DNA of 64,000 bases from Paralithodes platypus (Eukaryota; Arthropoda; Malacostraca; Decapoda; Lithodidae): NCBI GenBank assembly GCA_032716605.1, contig CM064573.1, positions 7,767,719 through 7,831,718 on the forward strand, in the 5' to 3' direction. The notes under the pieces are model-generated. The model was given only the letters and a program-made list of their open reading frames with translations, was not told where the DNA came from and made no database searches. Shown here piece by piece: positions 37,205 through 48,850 of the stretch. The position numbers and the translations under genes are program-made. Every line of letters begins with the position of its first letter. Position 1 is the first letter of the stretch.

Positions 37205-39665
37205 AGAGAGTACAAAGGAGTACAAAGGAAATCAAGCAACAACAGATCTAGTGACCCTTCTAGGCTGCTATACCTCCCAAACACTGAGGATCAAGTGTCC
37301 ACACAGTGGTTTAGAGTGGGTAAGGGAACATTGGAAAGGGAACTACTGCCCTGGAACTAATGTCTGTGGCAGGATTGGGAAGTTAGTAGGGGACAGATGG
37401 GTTAGTAACTGAGGGGAGGATAAAATAAAGTTATTCATTTACAAACGCAGTCAGTCACGGGTTTGATGCGAGATATTTTTCTAAGCGAAGTTTAAGTGAA
37501 TCAACGGTGCTGCAGTCTATAACATCTCGGGGAAGCCCATTCCATAAGTTGACAACTCGATTGAAGAAGAAATTCTTAGCTTCGTGTGAGTTAAAAGATT
37601 TACCAATAATTTTGCACCCGTTTCCTCGCGTGTAATTAGATTGGTCGATAGTGAAGTACTTACTACAGTTCATATTGTCGATGCCTTTGATGATTTTGAT
37701 CACTTGAATTAAGTCGCCTCTTAATCTGCGCTGGGTTAAAGGAAATAGATTTAATTCTCTAAGACGCTCCTCGTATGGTTTGTTCTTTAGGCTAGGTATC
37801 ATTTTGGTGACTCTACGTTGAACTCGCTCGTTCTAGCTTGTCTATATCTTTTTGGTAATAAGGGCACCAGGATTGAACGCAGTTTTCCAGAAGAGGGCGG
37901 ACTAAGGAATTGTAAAGGGTTAGGATAACTTCTTTGGATTTATGCTCAAATGACCTGCCTATAAAGCCAATTATTTTGTTTGCCTTCTTAACAATTTCTG
38001 AACATTGTTGACTCGGTTTTAGGTTGTTGTTGTTGTTGTTGTTCCCTAAGCTGCCTGGCCGAACAGCCCCGAGTCCCTGAGAAAGGCCATGGCCACGATC
38101 GGGCTTTCCCACAGAGCTCTCATTGAGTGTAGATTGTGTTGTTGGCGTAAGTGGTTGTGTGAAATGCAGTCTTCTATGATGTGTTTAATGGTATGGGGTG
38201 CTGTGTTACATCCCGGGCAGGCGTCGACAACGGAGTCATCCAGTCTCTTCTGATAGCTCAGGAGAGCTGGATGGTGTCCGCATCTCAGCCTGGCCAGGTG
38301 GACTCTGTCCTCGCGAGGAAGGGAGGATTCGGAAGGATGGATTTCGGGAGGTCGTGCATGCAGCGTGGTTGTCTGTGAGTGAGTGGATGGATCGGTGAGA
38401 GATATGAGTATGGATGTGCTTCTGGAAGTTGGTTCGGGGTGGGCAGGGAGGGAGAGAGGACAATAATTGTGGGTGATACCGTGTTGTGCTGGGTGTTGTT
38501 TTGATATTTCTTTGTGTCTGTGGGTGTGTTGCCATGTAGTTTAGTGGGTGGTCTTGGTTCGTGGAGGCTGCTGCCAGGAATTGAGTGCCTCTCATGTCCA
38601 GATGGTCTTTGACTTTGAGGATTTTGGTTTCTTGATGTAGGTGATCTGTGGGTGCAGTAGCTGTGCAGCCTGTAATGATCTTCAGGGCTTTGTTTTGAAT
38701 AGTCTGTAAGGTCTTATGATGTGTTTCAGCTAGGTTAGAAGCCCAGGCTGGGCTTGCGTATTCCATCACTGATCTTATGTATTGTTTATATACTGTGGTG
38801 GTAGTTTCTTTGTTGTGTCCAAATTTTGTGTGAGCAAGTGACCTGAGGGCGTTAAGTCTGGGTGTCAGTTTCTTTTTAATGTTTGTGGTGTGCTGTTTGA
38901 ATGTCATATGAGAATCATATGTTACTCCTAGGATTTTGGGTGTGTGTGTATGTGTTAGGGGTGTGTTGTTTATGGTGAGTTGAGGGATGTATTCGTGTTC
39001 TCCTGTCCAACTTGTGAGCAGGGTTGCGGTGGATTTGGCTGGGGCTAGATTAAGTCTGTTGTAGTGCACCAGCCATGTAGTGTGTTGAGATAGGGTTGAA
39101 GGAGATCTGTTGCTCTTTTTGGGTCATGGTGTGTGCATGTGAGTGTTATGTCATCTGCATAGGAGGCTAAGTTTATTTGGGGCGTATTGGGTGTAGTTAT
39201 ATCGTGCATGTACAGATTGAAGAGTGCGGGCGATAGGACGGATCCTTGTGGGACTCCGTTTGGAAAGTTTCTGATTTTAGATGACTGACCGGCAAAAGAT
39301 ACGTCGGTTTTAGGTTACTCGATATTGTTACTCCCAGATCGGTTTCTCTGTTTACATTCTTAAGCTGAGTGCCATTCATCAAATAGTTTGCTTTCTCATT
39401 TTGGTATCCGATATGTAGTACTTTACATTTATCCGCATTGAAACTCATTTGCCAAATTTGGGCCCAACATGACAACTTATCTAGATTGTGTTGCATATCG
39501 TCAACTTGTTCTTTTGAGAGTATGCTATTTGCAATTTTTGTATCGTCAGCAAATTCTGAGATTGTACAGGTGAGACCCTCATCTATGTCGTTAATGTAAA
39601 TTAGAAAGATAATTGGTCCTAGTACCGATCCCTGGGGTACCCCGCTACTTACATTGGTCCATTTA
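37205..39665 (-). pseudogene. CR1/L2-like LINE (family A copy 3), split by another LINE
   Basis: The 3' end is at 37205, again with two GAGTACAAAG units and the ~170-bp UTR seen in copy 2. The RT C-terminus is read from 38022 down to 37455 with frameshifts. Family A sequence stops at 38025 and resumes at 39304 with a 13-bp duplicated overlap, so 38026-39303 is a later insertion. The resumed part (39304-39665) carries MQHNLDKLSCWAQIWQMSFN and the region around the palm, and is 5'-truncated at about 39665. A GA-rich motif (GGAGAGAGAGT) lies at both outer edges and might be its target duplication, but it is low-complexity. Confidence 0.9.
38026..39303 (-). pseudogene. 5'-truncated Jockey/I-like LINE with (AAC)n tail (family B)
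   Basis: It is flanked by a perfect 13-bp duplication TCGGTTTTAGGTT (38013-38025, 39304-39316). The minus strand reads [20 protein letters not shown], then SYADDITLTC (intact YADD) in one frame. After a frameshift near 39070, a 278-codon frame runs from NRLNLAPAKS through KILGVTYDSHMTFKQH and YIRSVMEYASPAW to the stop near 38236. That tail is the connection and C-terminal region of Jockey/I-type RTs. The 3' UTR ends in the stem-loop CTGTTCGGCCAGGCAG.../GGGAACA and (AAC)n. It is 5'-truncated just upstream of the palm, so it has no endonuclease. It is younger than the family A copy that it splits. Confidence 0.9.
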
Positions 39666-39826
39666 GAGAGAGGGAGAGAGAGTCAGTCCTAGCTTACATG
39701 ATCTTTGCCAATCATCCACTGCACTCATATACGTATCATTATGGCCTTCGCTGTGTTTGCTATAATTATATTTGCGTTGTTTGTCTTGTTAAAAATAAAC
39801 TCCCCGGTAATCTCATTCTGTCTTTA

Positions 39827-40053
39827 CCCCTTCAGACTCATATGACGCAGAGGTTGCCAGATTAGCAATAAGAAATAGAGTTCTCTCACTCTTATAATTA
39901 CCTCTCCAAAATTAGTTTTCTGCCCACAGCTAACTCAAAGACAACTGCAGAGGTTGAAGTAACTAAACTAAAGGTTTCTAAATACCCCTGATGGTAACAA
40001 AGGCTTTAAAGTATCCCTAATCTGCTGAAAATAGCGTCATATGTCAGAGAGGG
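39827..40053. mobile_element. 227-bp TTAA-type inverted-repeat element (MITE)
   Basis: The left end CCCCTTCAGACTCATATGACGC (one span, split as CCCCTTCAGACT + CATATGACGC) and the right end read in reverse (CCCTCTCTGAC + ATATGACGC) are imperfect inverted repeats. The right flank is TTAA and the left is TTTA. The terminal motif TCAGAC-ATATGACGC is shared with 41310-41639. Confidence 0.6.
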
Positions 40054-40103
40054 TTAAGTACGGTAGCTGGTAATTTCTTCGTCATACACCCACTCTCTCT
40101 TAA

Positions 40104-40580
40104 CGCCTTACGAGCGGGCCCGTCAGTAACTTCTACTACCCGCCAAGTGGGTGGTTTTACCCTAAACGACCTTGTTTCCGTGCTCTTTTTCATGCATAAA
40201 CAAGAGCCAGAGTGTAATAAAATTATGTATCCCTGAAAGGGCGATAATTGAGCTTTCCATTGACACCAAAACCATCCTTCTACGACCACGCGTTCTCTTG
40301 CAACGATCGTGCAAGACGAAGGAAAAATCCCTAAAATACGGTAATTTCCTTACATAATTCCCTGTGTAGCGAGGCTGTGAGTGTGGGTGTGTGTTGAGCT
40401 GGGCCCAGTGCTGGCGCAAGAGCCGTGCCGAACGGTCAGAGTCAGCCTACGCTCCTCCCCCCGCTCGTCTCTCTCTCAGAGCCAAATATTGCTCAGAATT
40501 GCACACCGCCTGAAGTTGGTCCCCGCCACATAGTCCATGGTTCTCTAGACCGACTTAAGTCCACCCCCGCCAAAGAAGGG
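40104..40580. mobile_element. Possible 477-bp TTAA-flanked element
   Basis: TTAA lies at 40100-40103 and 40581-40584. The termini CGCCTTACGAGCGGGCCCG and, in reverse, CCCTTCTTTGGCGGGGGTGG are only loosely similar. The interior is GC-richer than its surroundings. A piggyBac-like MITE is plausible but the inverted repeat is weak. Confidence 0.4.
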
Positions 40581-40584
40581 TTAA

Positions 40585-41305
40585 TATAATTGTGCTTTCT
40601 GTATAATTCACAACGTGATGTTGTATTATGATACTCACCGTAAACCAAACGTGTTGCATATTTTTCTCTTTCACAATATTAACCTTTGTATTGTTATAGT
40701 TTGATGCCTGTCTGTTTATCTGTTTATACATTTGTGTTGCTATCCTGTGTAAATTGTTTTTCCTTATTGCATTAGTTAATATATTTGTCTTATATATCCG
40801 CCTATCTTAAAATATTTGCCCTATATATTTCAGTTGGTTAAGGTGTTCACATATGGTATTTCTTTACACCTACACTTTATACAGTAGTATATAACTGTCC
40901 AATAATATATTGCGTCATTATAGGTCACGTTCAGTTATACTAAGTGGTTGTAAGTATCATCTTATATAAGTTGTACTAGGCCTCTGTATAATGTAAATAT
41001 ATAATGTTATCATCTATGTGACTGTTAACCTTGGCTAGCCATCCTCCACTCCAGCTTATTGGTTCAGGAATACATTTCCATCTGTTACCAGCCAGTAAGG
41101 TTCGATCCCAAGTTTTTATGGTTAGAGTTCCAAGTAATAATATTACTCCTTAGGAACCCTCTTGCGGGTAAGTAATGATGTTTCAGTACATAGCACAGTC
41201 TACTGTAGTGTATGAGCAGTACTAAGATGATGAAATACGTATTGAACAATATATCATGGTGTGCGAGGTTGAAACATGGAGAGGAAAGAGAATGTTATCG
41301 TGAAA
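40585..41305. other. Noncoding; repeat copy at 41053-41140
   Basis: Holds the second copy of the 27488-27590 repeat. Its GGTTCGATCCC is B-box-like, but the sister copy lacks it. Confidence 0.6.
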
Positions 41306-41309
41306 TTAA

Positions 41310-41639
41310 CTCCTTCAGACATATTATGTTCCAATAAGTCCGAGGAGGCGGGAGCCCCGGGATCATTGCCACTGCCCCGCACTACACTCACAACAACACT
41401 GCGGCCGTTAGAATTATCGGAGGTGAATGAGGTTGCCACCAACGGTTTTATCGTATGGTAACTTATCGGACTTACTGAGCTCATATGACGCAAAATCGCG
41501 TCATAAACTTATTGGAGAGGTATAGAGATAAGATAAGATAAGATAGAGAGAGGTATAGTCCATATGACGCGATCGCGTCATATGAGTTTTTGGTTCACTC
41601 TCCCATATGACGCGATCGCGTCATATATGTCTGAGGGAG
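41310..41639. mobile_element. 330-bp TTAA-flanked element with internal palindromes
   Basis: TTAA is on both sides (41306-41309, 41640-41643), with inverted termini CTCCTTCAGACATAT and CTCCCTCAGACATAT. Inside are three inverted pairs built on CATATGACGC/GCGTCATA: 41482-41510 (imperfect), 41561-41584 (a perfect 24-bp palindrome, half-site CATATGACGCGA) and 41604-41629 (a perfect 22-bp core). An (AGATA)n run lies at 41525-41545. It has no transposase. Confidence 0.72.
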
Positions 41640-41805
41640 TTAAGAAGTATAATTTACATAGATTTTCTACATAGCTACTCTGACCACACAGACCTTAAGA
41701 TCCCAGCGAGGTGGTCAGGACTTAATTCTAGTAGAGATAGCTAACCCGTGAGTAAGGGAAAGTGGAAGGAAAGGATATCAAAGAAGAAGGCTCTCTATGA
41801 CATAT

Positions 41806-44800
41806 TATAAGAACATAAGAACATAAGAAAATGGGAGTCTGCAGAAAGCCGATTGGCCTAAGCAAGGCAGATCCCTGTCCCACACAACCCCAGTTCAATT
41901 ACAAAGCCCAATTATAGGCTCAACACTCCTGAGGATCATCTTACCAAAACGGTTAGAGATTAACGCAGGATTACGGGGGTCTGCAGAGCGCTGATTGGCC
42001 CAACCCTTCTCGTCCATATGCTTATCCAATTTTATCTTAAAGCTCCCTATCGTTTTTAATCCCACTATAGCACTTGGTAGTCCATTCCACCCATCTACAA
42101 CTCTGTTACCAAACCAATATTTGCCTATATCTTTTCTGAAACAAAATTTATCTAATTTGAAACCATTGGTACGAGTTCTTTCGCTATCACTGAGCTTTAG
42201 TACATTTGTCATGTCCCCTTTGTTAATCCCACTAACCCACTTGAACACCTCTATCATATCCCCTCTAACTCTGTGTCTCTCTAACGAATGTAAGCCTAAT
42301 TTCTTCAACCTTTCTTTATACGGAAGATTTCTAATATTATGGATAATTTTTGTCATTCTACGTTGTACTCTCTCCAATGAATCTATGTCCATTCTGTAAT
42401 AAGGACACCAAAATTGAACAGCATAATCCATATGGGGTCTCACTAATGACAAGTAAAGTTTTAAGATAACATCAGCAGTTCTGTTACTCACACTCCTAGA
42501 GATGAACCCGAGAATCCTGTTTGCCTTGTTTCAAATGCTTATACACTGTTGTCTAGGCTTCAAATCATTGCTAACAAACACACCTAGATCTTTCTCACAA
42601 TTCGAGTTTTCTAATTCCATATTAGCTAGTTTATATTTAACATTTGTATGCATCTTCCCTATCTTTAATACCTTGCATTTGTCAATGTTAAACTTCATCT
42701 GCCAATTCACTGACCATTCGTGTAAGGTATCTAGATCCCTTTGGAGGCACTATATCTCTATCTGAATCAATTGTTCTCCCCATTTTGGTATCGTCTGCAA
42801 ATTTACTTATCCTACTAGTTATACCTAAATCAAGGTCATTTATGTATATAACAAACAACAGAGGACCTAATACAGATCCCTGGGGGACACCACTTTTGAC
42901 TGCTCCCCATTCTGACTTCGTATCATTTATGCTGACTCTCTGCTTCCTACCAATTAGCCATGACCTAATCCATCCCAACAACGCCCCACCTATTCCATGC
43001 GCCTCAACCTTTCTCATCAATCTCTCATGGGGGACTCTGTCGAAAGCTTTACTGAAATCTAAATATATTATGTCATATGACTTGTCATTATCTACTGCTT
43101 CATATACCTCTGAGAAAAAACTAAGCAAATTAGTAAGGCAAGAACGTCCCTGAGTGAATCCATGCTGAGAAAAATTTATTAAATTAAATGTATCTAAGTG
43201 GTTTCTAATTTTACTAGCAATAATTGACTCTAGTAGCTTTCCTATGATTGATGTAAGACTAATGGGACGGTAATTGGATGCTATTGATTTGTCACCTTTT
43301 TTGAAGATCGGAACTACGTTTGCAAGCTTCCAAGCTTCTGGAACTATACCTGTCTCAATGACTTGTTAAATAAAAATGTTAATGGGTAACTTAACTCATC
43401 CCTACATTCTTTTAATACTCTAGCATATACCTCATTAGGACCAGGCGATTTATGAGGTTTCAGTCTGTCAATTTCCTTAAGCACATCATTTCTACTTATA
43501 GTAACCGTACTTAACCTATTTTCTATACTATCGCTATATACCTTACGGACTTCTGGAAACTGTGCCAAATTTTCATTAGTGAAAACGGAAAGAAATTGAC
43601 TATTTAATGTACTGCACATTTCTAAATCATTTTCTGTCATTTCTCCTATCGAAGTTTTAAGGGGACCAATTACATCTCTAACCTTGGATTTATATAGTTG
43701 GTAAAAAGCTTTAGGATTATTTTTTGAGCCATTGGCAACCTTAATTTCATAATTTCTTTTTTCTTTCCTAATATCCTTTTTTACCTGTCTTGATAGATTC
43801 TGATAGTAAGCAAGTAGGTGAATTTCGCCTTTCCTAATTTTTCTATATATTCCTCTCTTTTGTCCTAGAAGATCTAATAGTCTATTATTCATCCATTTGG
43901 GTTGGTTCTGTGTTGATCTAAATTTTCTTTTGGGGATGTATTTATTTTGTGCATTGAATACTGACTCGATAATTTCAAATTATCGTATGTATCTACCAAG
44001 GTTGACGTCTCTTCCTGACTTAAGATGACAGGTGCCTGAGAAGGGGTACACTCATTTGGACACCTGGATCGACTTAATTTTGTGACCATAGGGTCAGCTA
44101 ATAGGGCTCTTCTTAACCCACCATAATTGGCTTTTCTGAAGTCAGGTATTAATGTTGTATTCTCTCTGGTATTACCTTTCCATTGTATATTAAAATACAC
44201 AGAATTGGGGTCACTATTTCCTAGGTGGTCCCCTATCTCTACATTATTTACCATATGTTCATTGTTACTGAAAACTAAATCGAGAATATTATTACCGCTA
44301 GTCGGCGTATCTATGAATTGAAATAAAAAACTATCTTGTACTACCTCTATAAACTCCTCAGAGTCTCCTATTTGATGCTGCCAATCTATATTCGGAAAAT
44401 TAAAATCCCCCATAATGCACACATTGCTAAACCTTGATGCCATTTTAATTTCCTCCCATAATGACGTTCCGTCATTTCTACTCATATTTGGCGGTCTATA
44501 CATAACTCCAATAACTATGGTCTCACTACCTTCGTTAACCTCTACCCAAACACTTTCATTATCGTTATTTAGTCTAATACCTGATTTAATACAGCTTTTT
44601 AATGTACTCCTGACAAACACTGCTATACCGCCACCCCTCTTACTTGTTCGGTCATATTTAAACAAACTATATCCTGGTATATCAAATTCTGCTAAAAAAT
44701 GCCTGGTTTCGTTTCAGTTAGCGCTATTATGTCTATATTTTCTTTGCTAACAAGGGCTCTAAGTTCGTTCATTTTGTTACATAGACTCCTACAGTTTGTG

Positions 44801-44995
44801 TAATATACTCTCAATTTACTTCTTTTCTTTATACCTAATTTACCTTTATTTCTAACGACATTTCCATCTTCCGTTGCACCATCACTACTATCATTTGCAA
44901 TATAGTCATCATTTTTAGCATGAGACTGAATATCCTTATCGCTTTCGCCTGACGCTAAAATTGTTCCATTTAACCTCTCATTTACACTCAATATT
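41806..44995 (-). pseudogene. Nearly complete CR1/L2-like LINE ORF2: endonuclease plus reverse transcriptase (family C)
   Basis: On the minus strand the order is an apurinic-type endonuclease, then a reverse transcriptase. The EN starts near 44850 with YYTNCRSLCNKMNEL and IIALTET, frameshifts near 44695, and continues with GGGIAVFVRS, MYRPPN, CIMGDFNFPNIDW and SDPNSVYFNI (44665-44120). A linker with PKWMNNRLLDLL follows after a frameshift near 43930. The RT has HKSPGPNEVYARVLKEC (43430), a frameshift near 43345, [48 protein letters not shown] and a FADD box (43128-42760), another frameshift near 42745, and a C-terminal segment with RPHMDYAVQFWCPYYRMD and WNGLPSAIVGL (42491-41895). The 3' end is the repeated AGAACATAAG motif (41806-41830, plus-strand reading). 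At least four frameshifts make it inactive. No ORF1 is visible upstream. Confidence 0.9.
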
Positions 44996-45000
44996 TCTGT

Positions 45001-46309
45001 TCAAAACCCCACAACCACCCTATTATAATCTAGAATGAAAGAGTTATTGTATTGGTGAACAGATTACCGTATATATTTTTTCAAATGGATCTCTGTTCTG
45101 ATTGTGTGTATATTTTTGGTCAACTGCTTGTTTACGTATATCGTATTTAGTATAACTTGAACATTATGTGACCTGTTTTCTCAGTGGCAGGGGGGGGGGG
45201 GGGGGGTAATTGAGTTTGAGTGTCACTGGGTATTTGTCTTTCTCTCGGTCTCCTTATCTGTCCATGTTTTTCAGGTTCCTGCATAATATGTTGGTCTAAG
45301 GTTTCTTCATACACATACTTCATTGTCCACATTTTGACAATAACGCTATGTAAGAAGCAGAATGATTTGTTCCAATCATTGAGAAAAGTTATTTGAAAAA
45401 AATAAAAATAAATAACAGTCCATTATGAGTAGGATTAGAAATATATATATAATTTCGCAAACTTCCTTCACTTCTTTCCCAGAACTCATGGAGACCTCAC
45501 TTGTCCTCCACATATTGCCAATTTAAAATCTTTTTAAGCCTCCTTCACGTTTCTCAAACTTTAACTTCGTCTTATATTTTCTTCTCGAGCTCTGTATGCA
45601 TTTCGATTTGTTATTGTTATATCAAATAATTGTATCTTTATCTATATTATTTTGAACGTTTCATATTTCCAAATATATTTGTTAGCGGTTAGCTTCGTTC
45701 ATAGCTGTACAATATATTTATATTATAGTGCATCTTCTTCTCACCCCTTCGTCTTTATTTTACTTTGTCATTGTTTGACCTCCAATACTTGTGCCGCATC
45801 ACATCTTCATTTGTGCAGGTTAGCCTGCAATCTGTCTTCATTTATTTGCATTTGTTTACATCACCTCGTATTTAATATTGACGTCATATACAGTAGGTCT
45901 TTCTACAAATGTTTCAATAAATGGTGATTATATAATTAGCCTATGTCTCTAAATATAAATCACCTGCGGTATCCATATACTGTACATTCGTTTTACAATG
46001 ACAACATCCGCTCTAAGATGCAGATATTATGTTTGATTCATAAATAGCTTTGGGTGAGACACCGTGGCTTATCGGGCCTATTCAAAAGGCTATGTATGTT
46101 TAACGAGGCTACTCAAGGTAAACGTGGCAGAAGCTATAAGGATTTCAAATGGCATTGATAGGCCCTGGCTCAATACCGTATTTTTGTTTTCAATGCACTG
46201 TGATAACGCAACCTAATTATGTGAATAACTGTGATTGATGTTAGTCTCTTACACGTCCTAATGAGTTGTCGTCAAGCCATGTAAGACATAAGGAAGAGAC
46301 AGGTGCGGA
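45001..46309. other. AT-rich noncoding DNA with a 17-base poly-G run
   Basis: G17 lies at 45190-45206. Otherwise no supported feature. Confidence 0.6.
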
Positions 46310-47190
46310 GTTATGAAATACATGTGAACAGACTAAGAGCATGAAAGGAAAAGCAAAAGTAAGAACGGCTGGTGGAAAGTTGGATGAAAGAAGATTTATG
46401 AGAAGGGAGGTGGGAGAGAGAAGTAAGCCAGAGGGGGTTGGTGGGAACATAGGCAGGTGAGGAGGGGGCTGGAGAACAGAGACAGGTGAAGGAAGGTGGC
46501 AAGTATCCGAGGAACATATATGTGAGGGACCTTGTGGTAAGAAGGGAGAAAAATGAGAAGAAGCTTGAAAATTGGCAAATCAACAGATGTGTAAAGTGCC
46601 ATTGAGGAGATTAGTAAGAAAGTAGTGGGTGAGAGGGAACGCAAGTAGGAAGAAATATGAAGATAAGGTGTTGGGTGTGTGGGAGTGCTAGATATAATTT
46701 AGTTTCCAGGTGGGAGCTGGAGTGAAAAAAATGCGAGATAATTATTGTAAAGAAGAAGGAATGAGACTGGTGAGATGTGGACTGGAGGTGAGGGAGGGAG
46801 GGAATTTAACTAAAATGAATAATATAGAATTCCTTTTACGAATGATGATAACATGCATGTATGAAGTAACCTGGTTACCGGGGGATATATTGGTGCTCGA
46901 TATACATCCAACAGATGCATCTACTTGAACTGTCTTTTATCTCTGGCACACAAGGTACTCTGGAAACAATCTGATTTGAGCATAAAAGGGAACCTTTATT
47001 GGCTCTCTCTCGAGATGGAATTGTAGAGACACATTTTCTTAATGTATATTTACCTACTGGATTGCCATAATCAGTAATAAGTATAGTGATTTGGTAAACT
47101 TTATAAATAATTATATTTGCATCGTCTGTTATGATAATGTTGGTGTCTGTTTAATATAGTATTCCTGTCCTCTCGTAAATACAAATTAAA
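46310..47190 (+). repeat. Dispersed repeat family D, long copy 2
   Basis: Matches 17870-18768 throughout in the same orientation. It diverges at its right end after GTCCTCTCGTAAATACAAAT, where copy 1 continues into its second module and this copy turns into an AAATAAAT-rich run. Confidence 0.85.
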
Positions 47191-48780
47191 AATAAATAAA
47201 TTAAACTGGTAAATAAAATAGACCAACCTCCTGAGGTAAACCACCATTGACCTCCGTAGTTGTTGTAGCCCTACATACCATGTGTTAGTGTGGACACCTT
47301 AATACTAGCATGTAATTTACTATATTCATTTTGTATTATTACAGTATTTAGAAGTCTATCTAAGAATCATTAGATCAATAGAGTATTCTTTACTTGGTTC
47401 CTAAGATAATTGTTGAACCTTTACATAAAATAATAACCATCCTACTTATTCATTATCATCACATTAATTATCACCAGCCATTGACAGTGGTATGACCTCA
47501 TCAGCACTACAACAAGGAGCCAATTACTCAGTCAATGACCAGGGGAAAAAAAACAGGACTGACGCTGGCAAGGTATTAAAAGTAACTTTGTATATTTGGT
47601 CTCATTATGAATTCATTAATGATGTTTGTTTTGCGAATGCTGTAAAATGCAACTTCAATTCAAAGCGACTGTAGCTAATAATATTTATTTCCATTGTCAG
47701 CATTTGAATGTTTAGAGAGGGAGAGAGAGAGAGAGAGAGATCAACAAGCTGATGAGAGAAGTAGTCCAGGAGAGGTCAATGAAGCGGTAATGATAGAGTA
47801 GGAAGGAGGGGAGGATCCAATTGCTCTCATATCTTGCATCTCTAAAGTTTTGTTTGTGTTTTAATATATTCTTAATTCAAAACTGCAATTTAGGCTCTTG
47901 TGTGTTCAAACATTTTGTAGCTTGGGTCTAGTGCAATTCCTATAATATATCATTATAATATCACGGTTCACAGATAGCCACCCAATGGGTTACACACATG
48001 GTGCACAACATTATCAGTTACAGTAAGGTTAAAGTCTCTATAGATGGTTTGGCAACCCTTTAACCTCACTAACCATTAATCTCACACACTTCACCGTCAC
48101 CCTCTCAACTTATTATGGATTTTTTCACGCGCCGCACTTTACCATCACAATGTTTTTCTTCAGATTTGAGGTCATCAGTATTAGAGGCGGGTAATGGTGA
48201 ACAGCGAATATGGTCGCTATAAACAATATTTAACTTACTTTATGATAAATATGAAACTGAGAAGCACACCGACTCCATCCCTATGGATAATTATGTGGCT
48301 TAATATGAGTACACATTTGATTTGATTTTTTGTTTAACACATCGTTAAATAAGAGCTATTATTGACGTTTTGTATTTCGAAATATTTATGTCTACAATCT
48401 TATTCATATTAGCAACGTCGAAATATTACATATTATTACGAACGTGGTCGAATATTCTTAACAACGAATTCCTATTGTATTCTAGCTTTGAAACTAAATT
48501 GTTTTCGATAGTTTCAGCAATGTTGAACTAAATGGAACTTAAATATTTAGCGTGTTTTTTGTACGATAATGTATTCCAACAATTTACATTTACTTCTCTC
48601 GACAACTGGGAATGTGAAGCGACTACAATGGAATCATATTATTGTTGTTGTAATAATCCCCACTGACCACTCAGATAATTCCAACATACCCAGCGGGAGA
48701 CTATATTATTTTCCACTGAATCTGTTCGCTCGCGGAAGGAGAAAAACTTACTTGTTCAGATAGTTACACTAGGCTTATGG
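47191..48780. other. AT-rich noncoding DNA; short (GA)n near 47717-47741
   Basis: No gene or RNA is supported. Confidence 0.55.
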
Positions 48781-48781
48781 A

Positions 48782-48850
48782 TATACAGTATATATAATAT
48801 ATATATATAATAATATATATATACTGTATATATACAGTATATATAATTTT
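48782..48850. repeat. AT palindrome region
   Basis: ATATACAGTATATATAAT on the left mirrors ATATACTGTATATATAC on the right around AT repeats, giving a ~60-bp near-perfect inverted repeat with ACAGT/ACTGT markers. Confidence 0.8.

Noticed and set aside
37139..37360. Plus-strand 73-codon ORF (KGVQRKSSNNRSSDPSRLL...)
   Set aside because: It is the antisense of the family A LINE 3' UTR; the same region in copy 2 (34130-34270) has stops.
41095..41110. B-box-like GGTTCGATCCC suggesting a tRNA or SINE
   Set aside because: No A box, no tRNA fold, and the sister repeat copy at 27530 lacks it.
42785..43153. Plus-strand ORFs inside the family C LINE (also 41995-42399, 44415-44750)
   Set aside because: Antisense shadows of the endonuclease and RT coding sequence.
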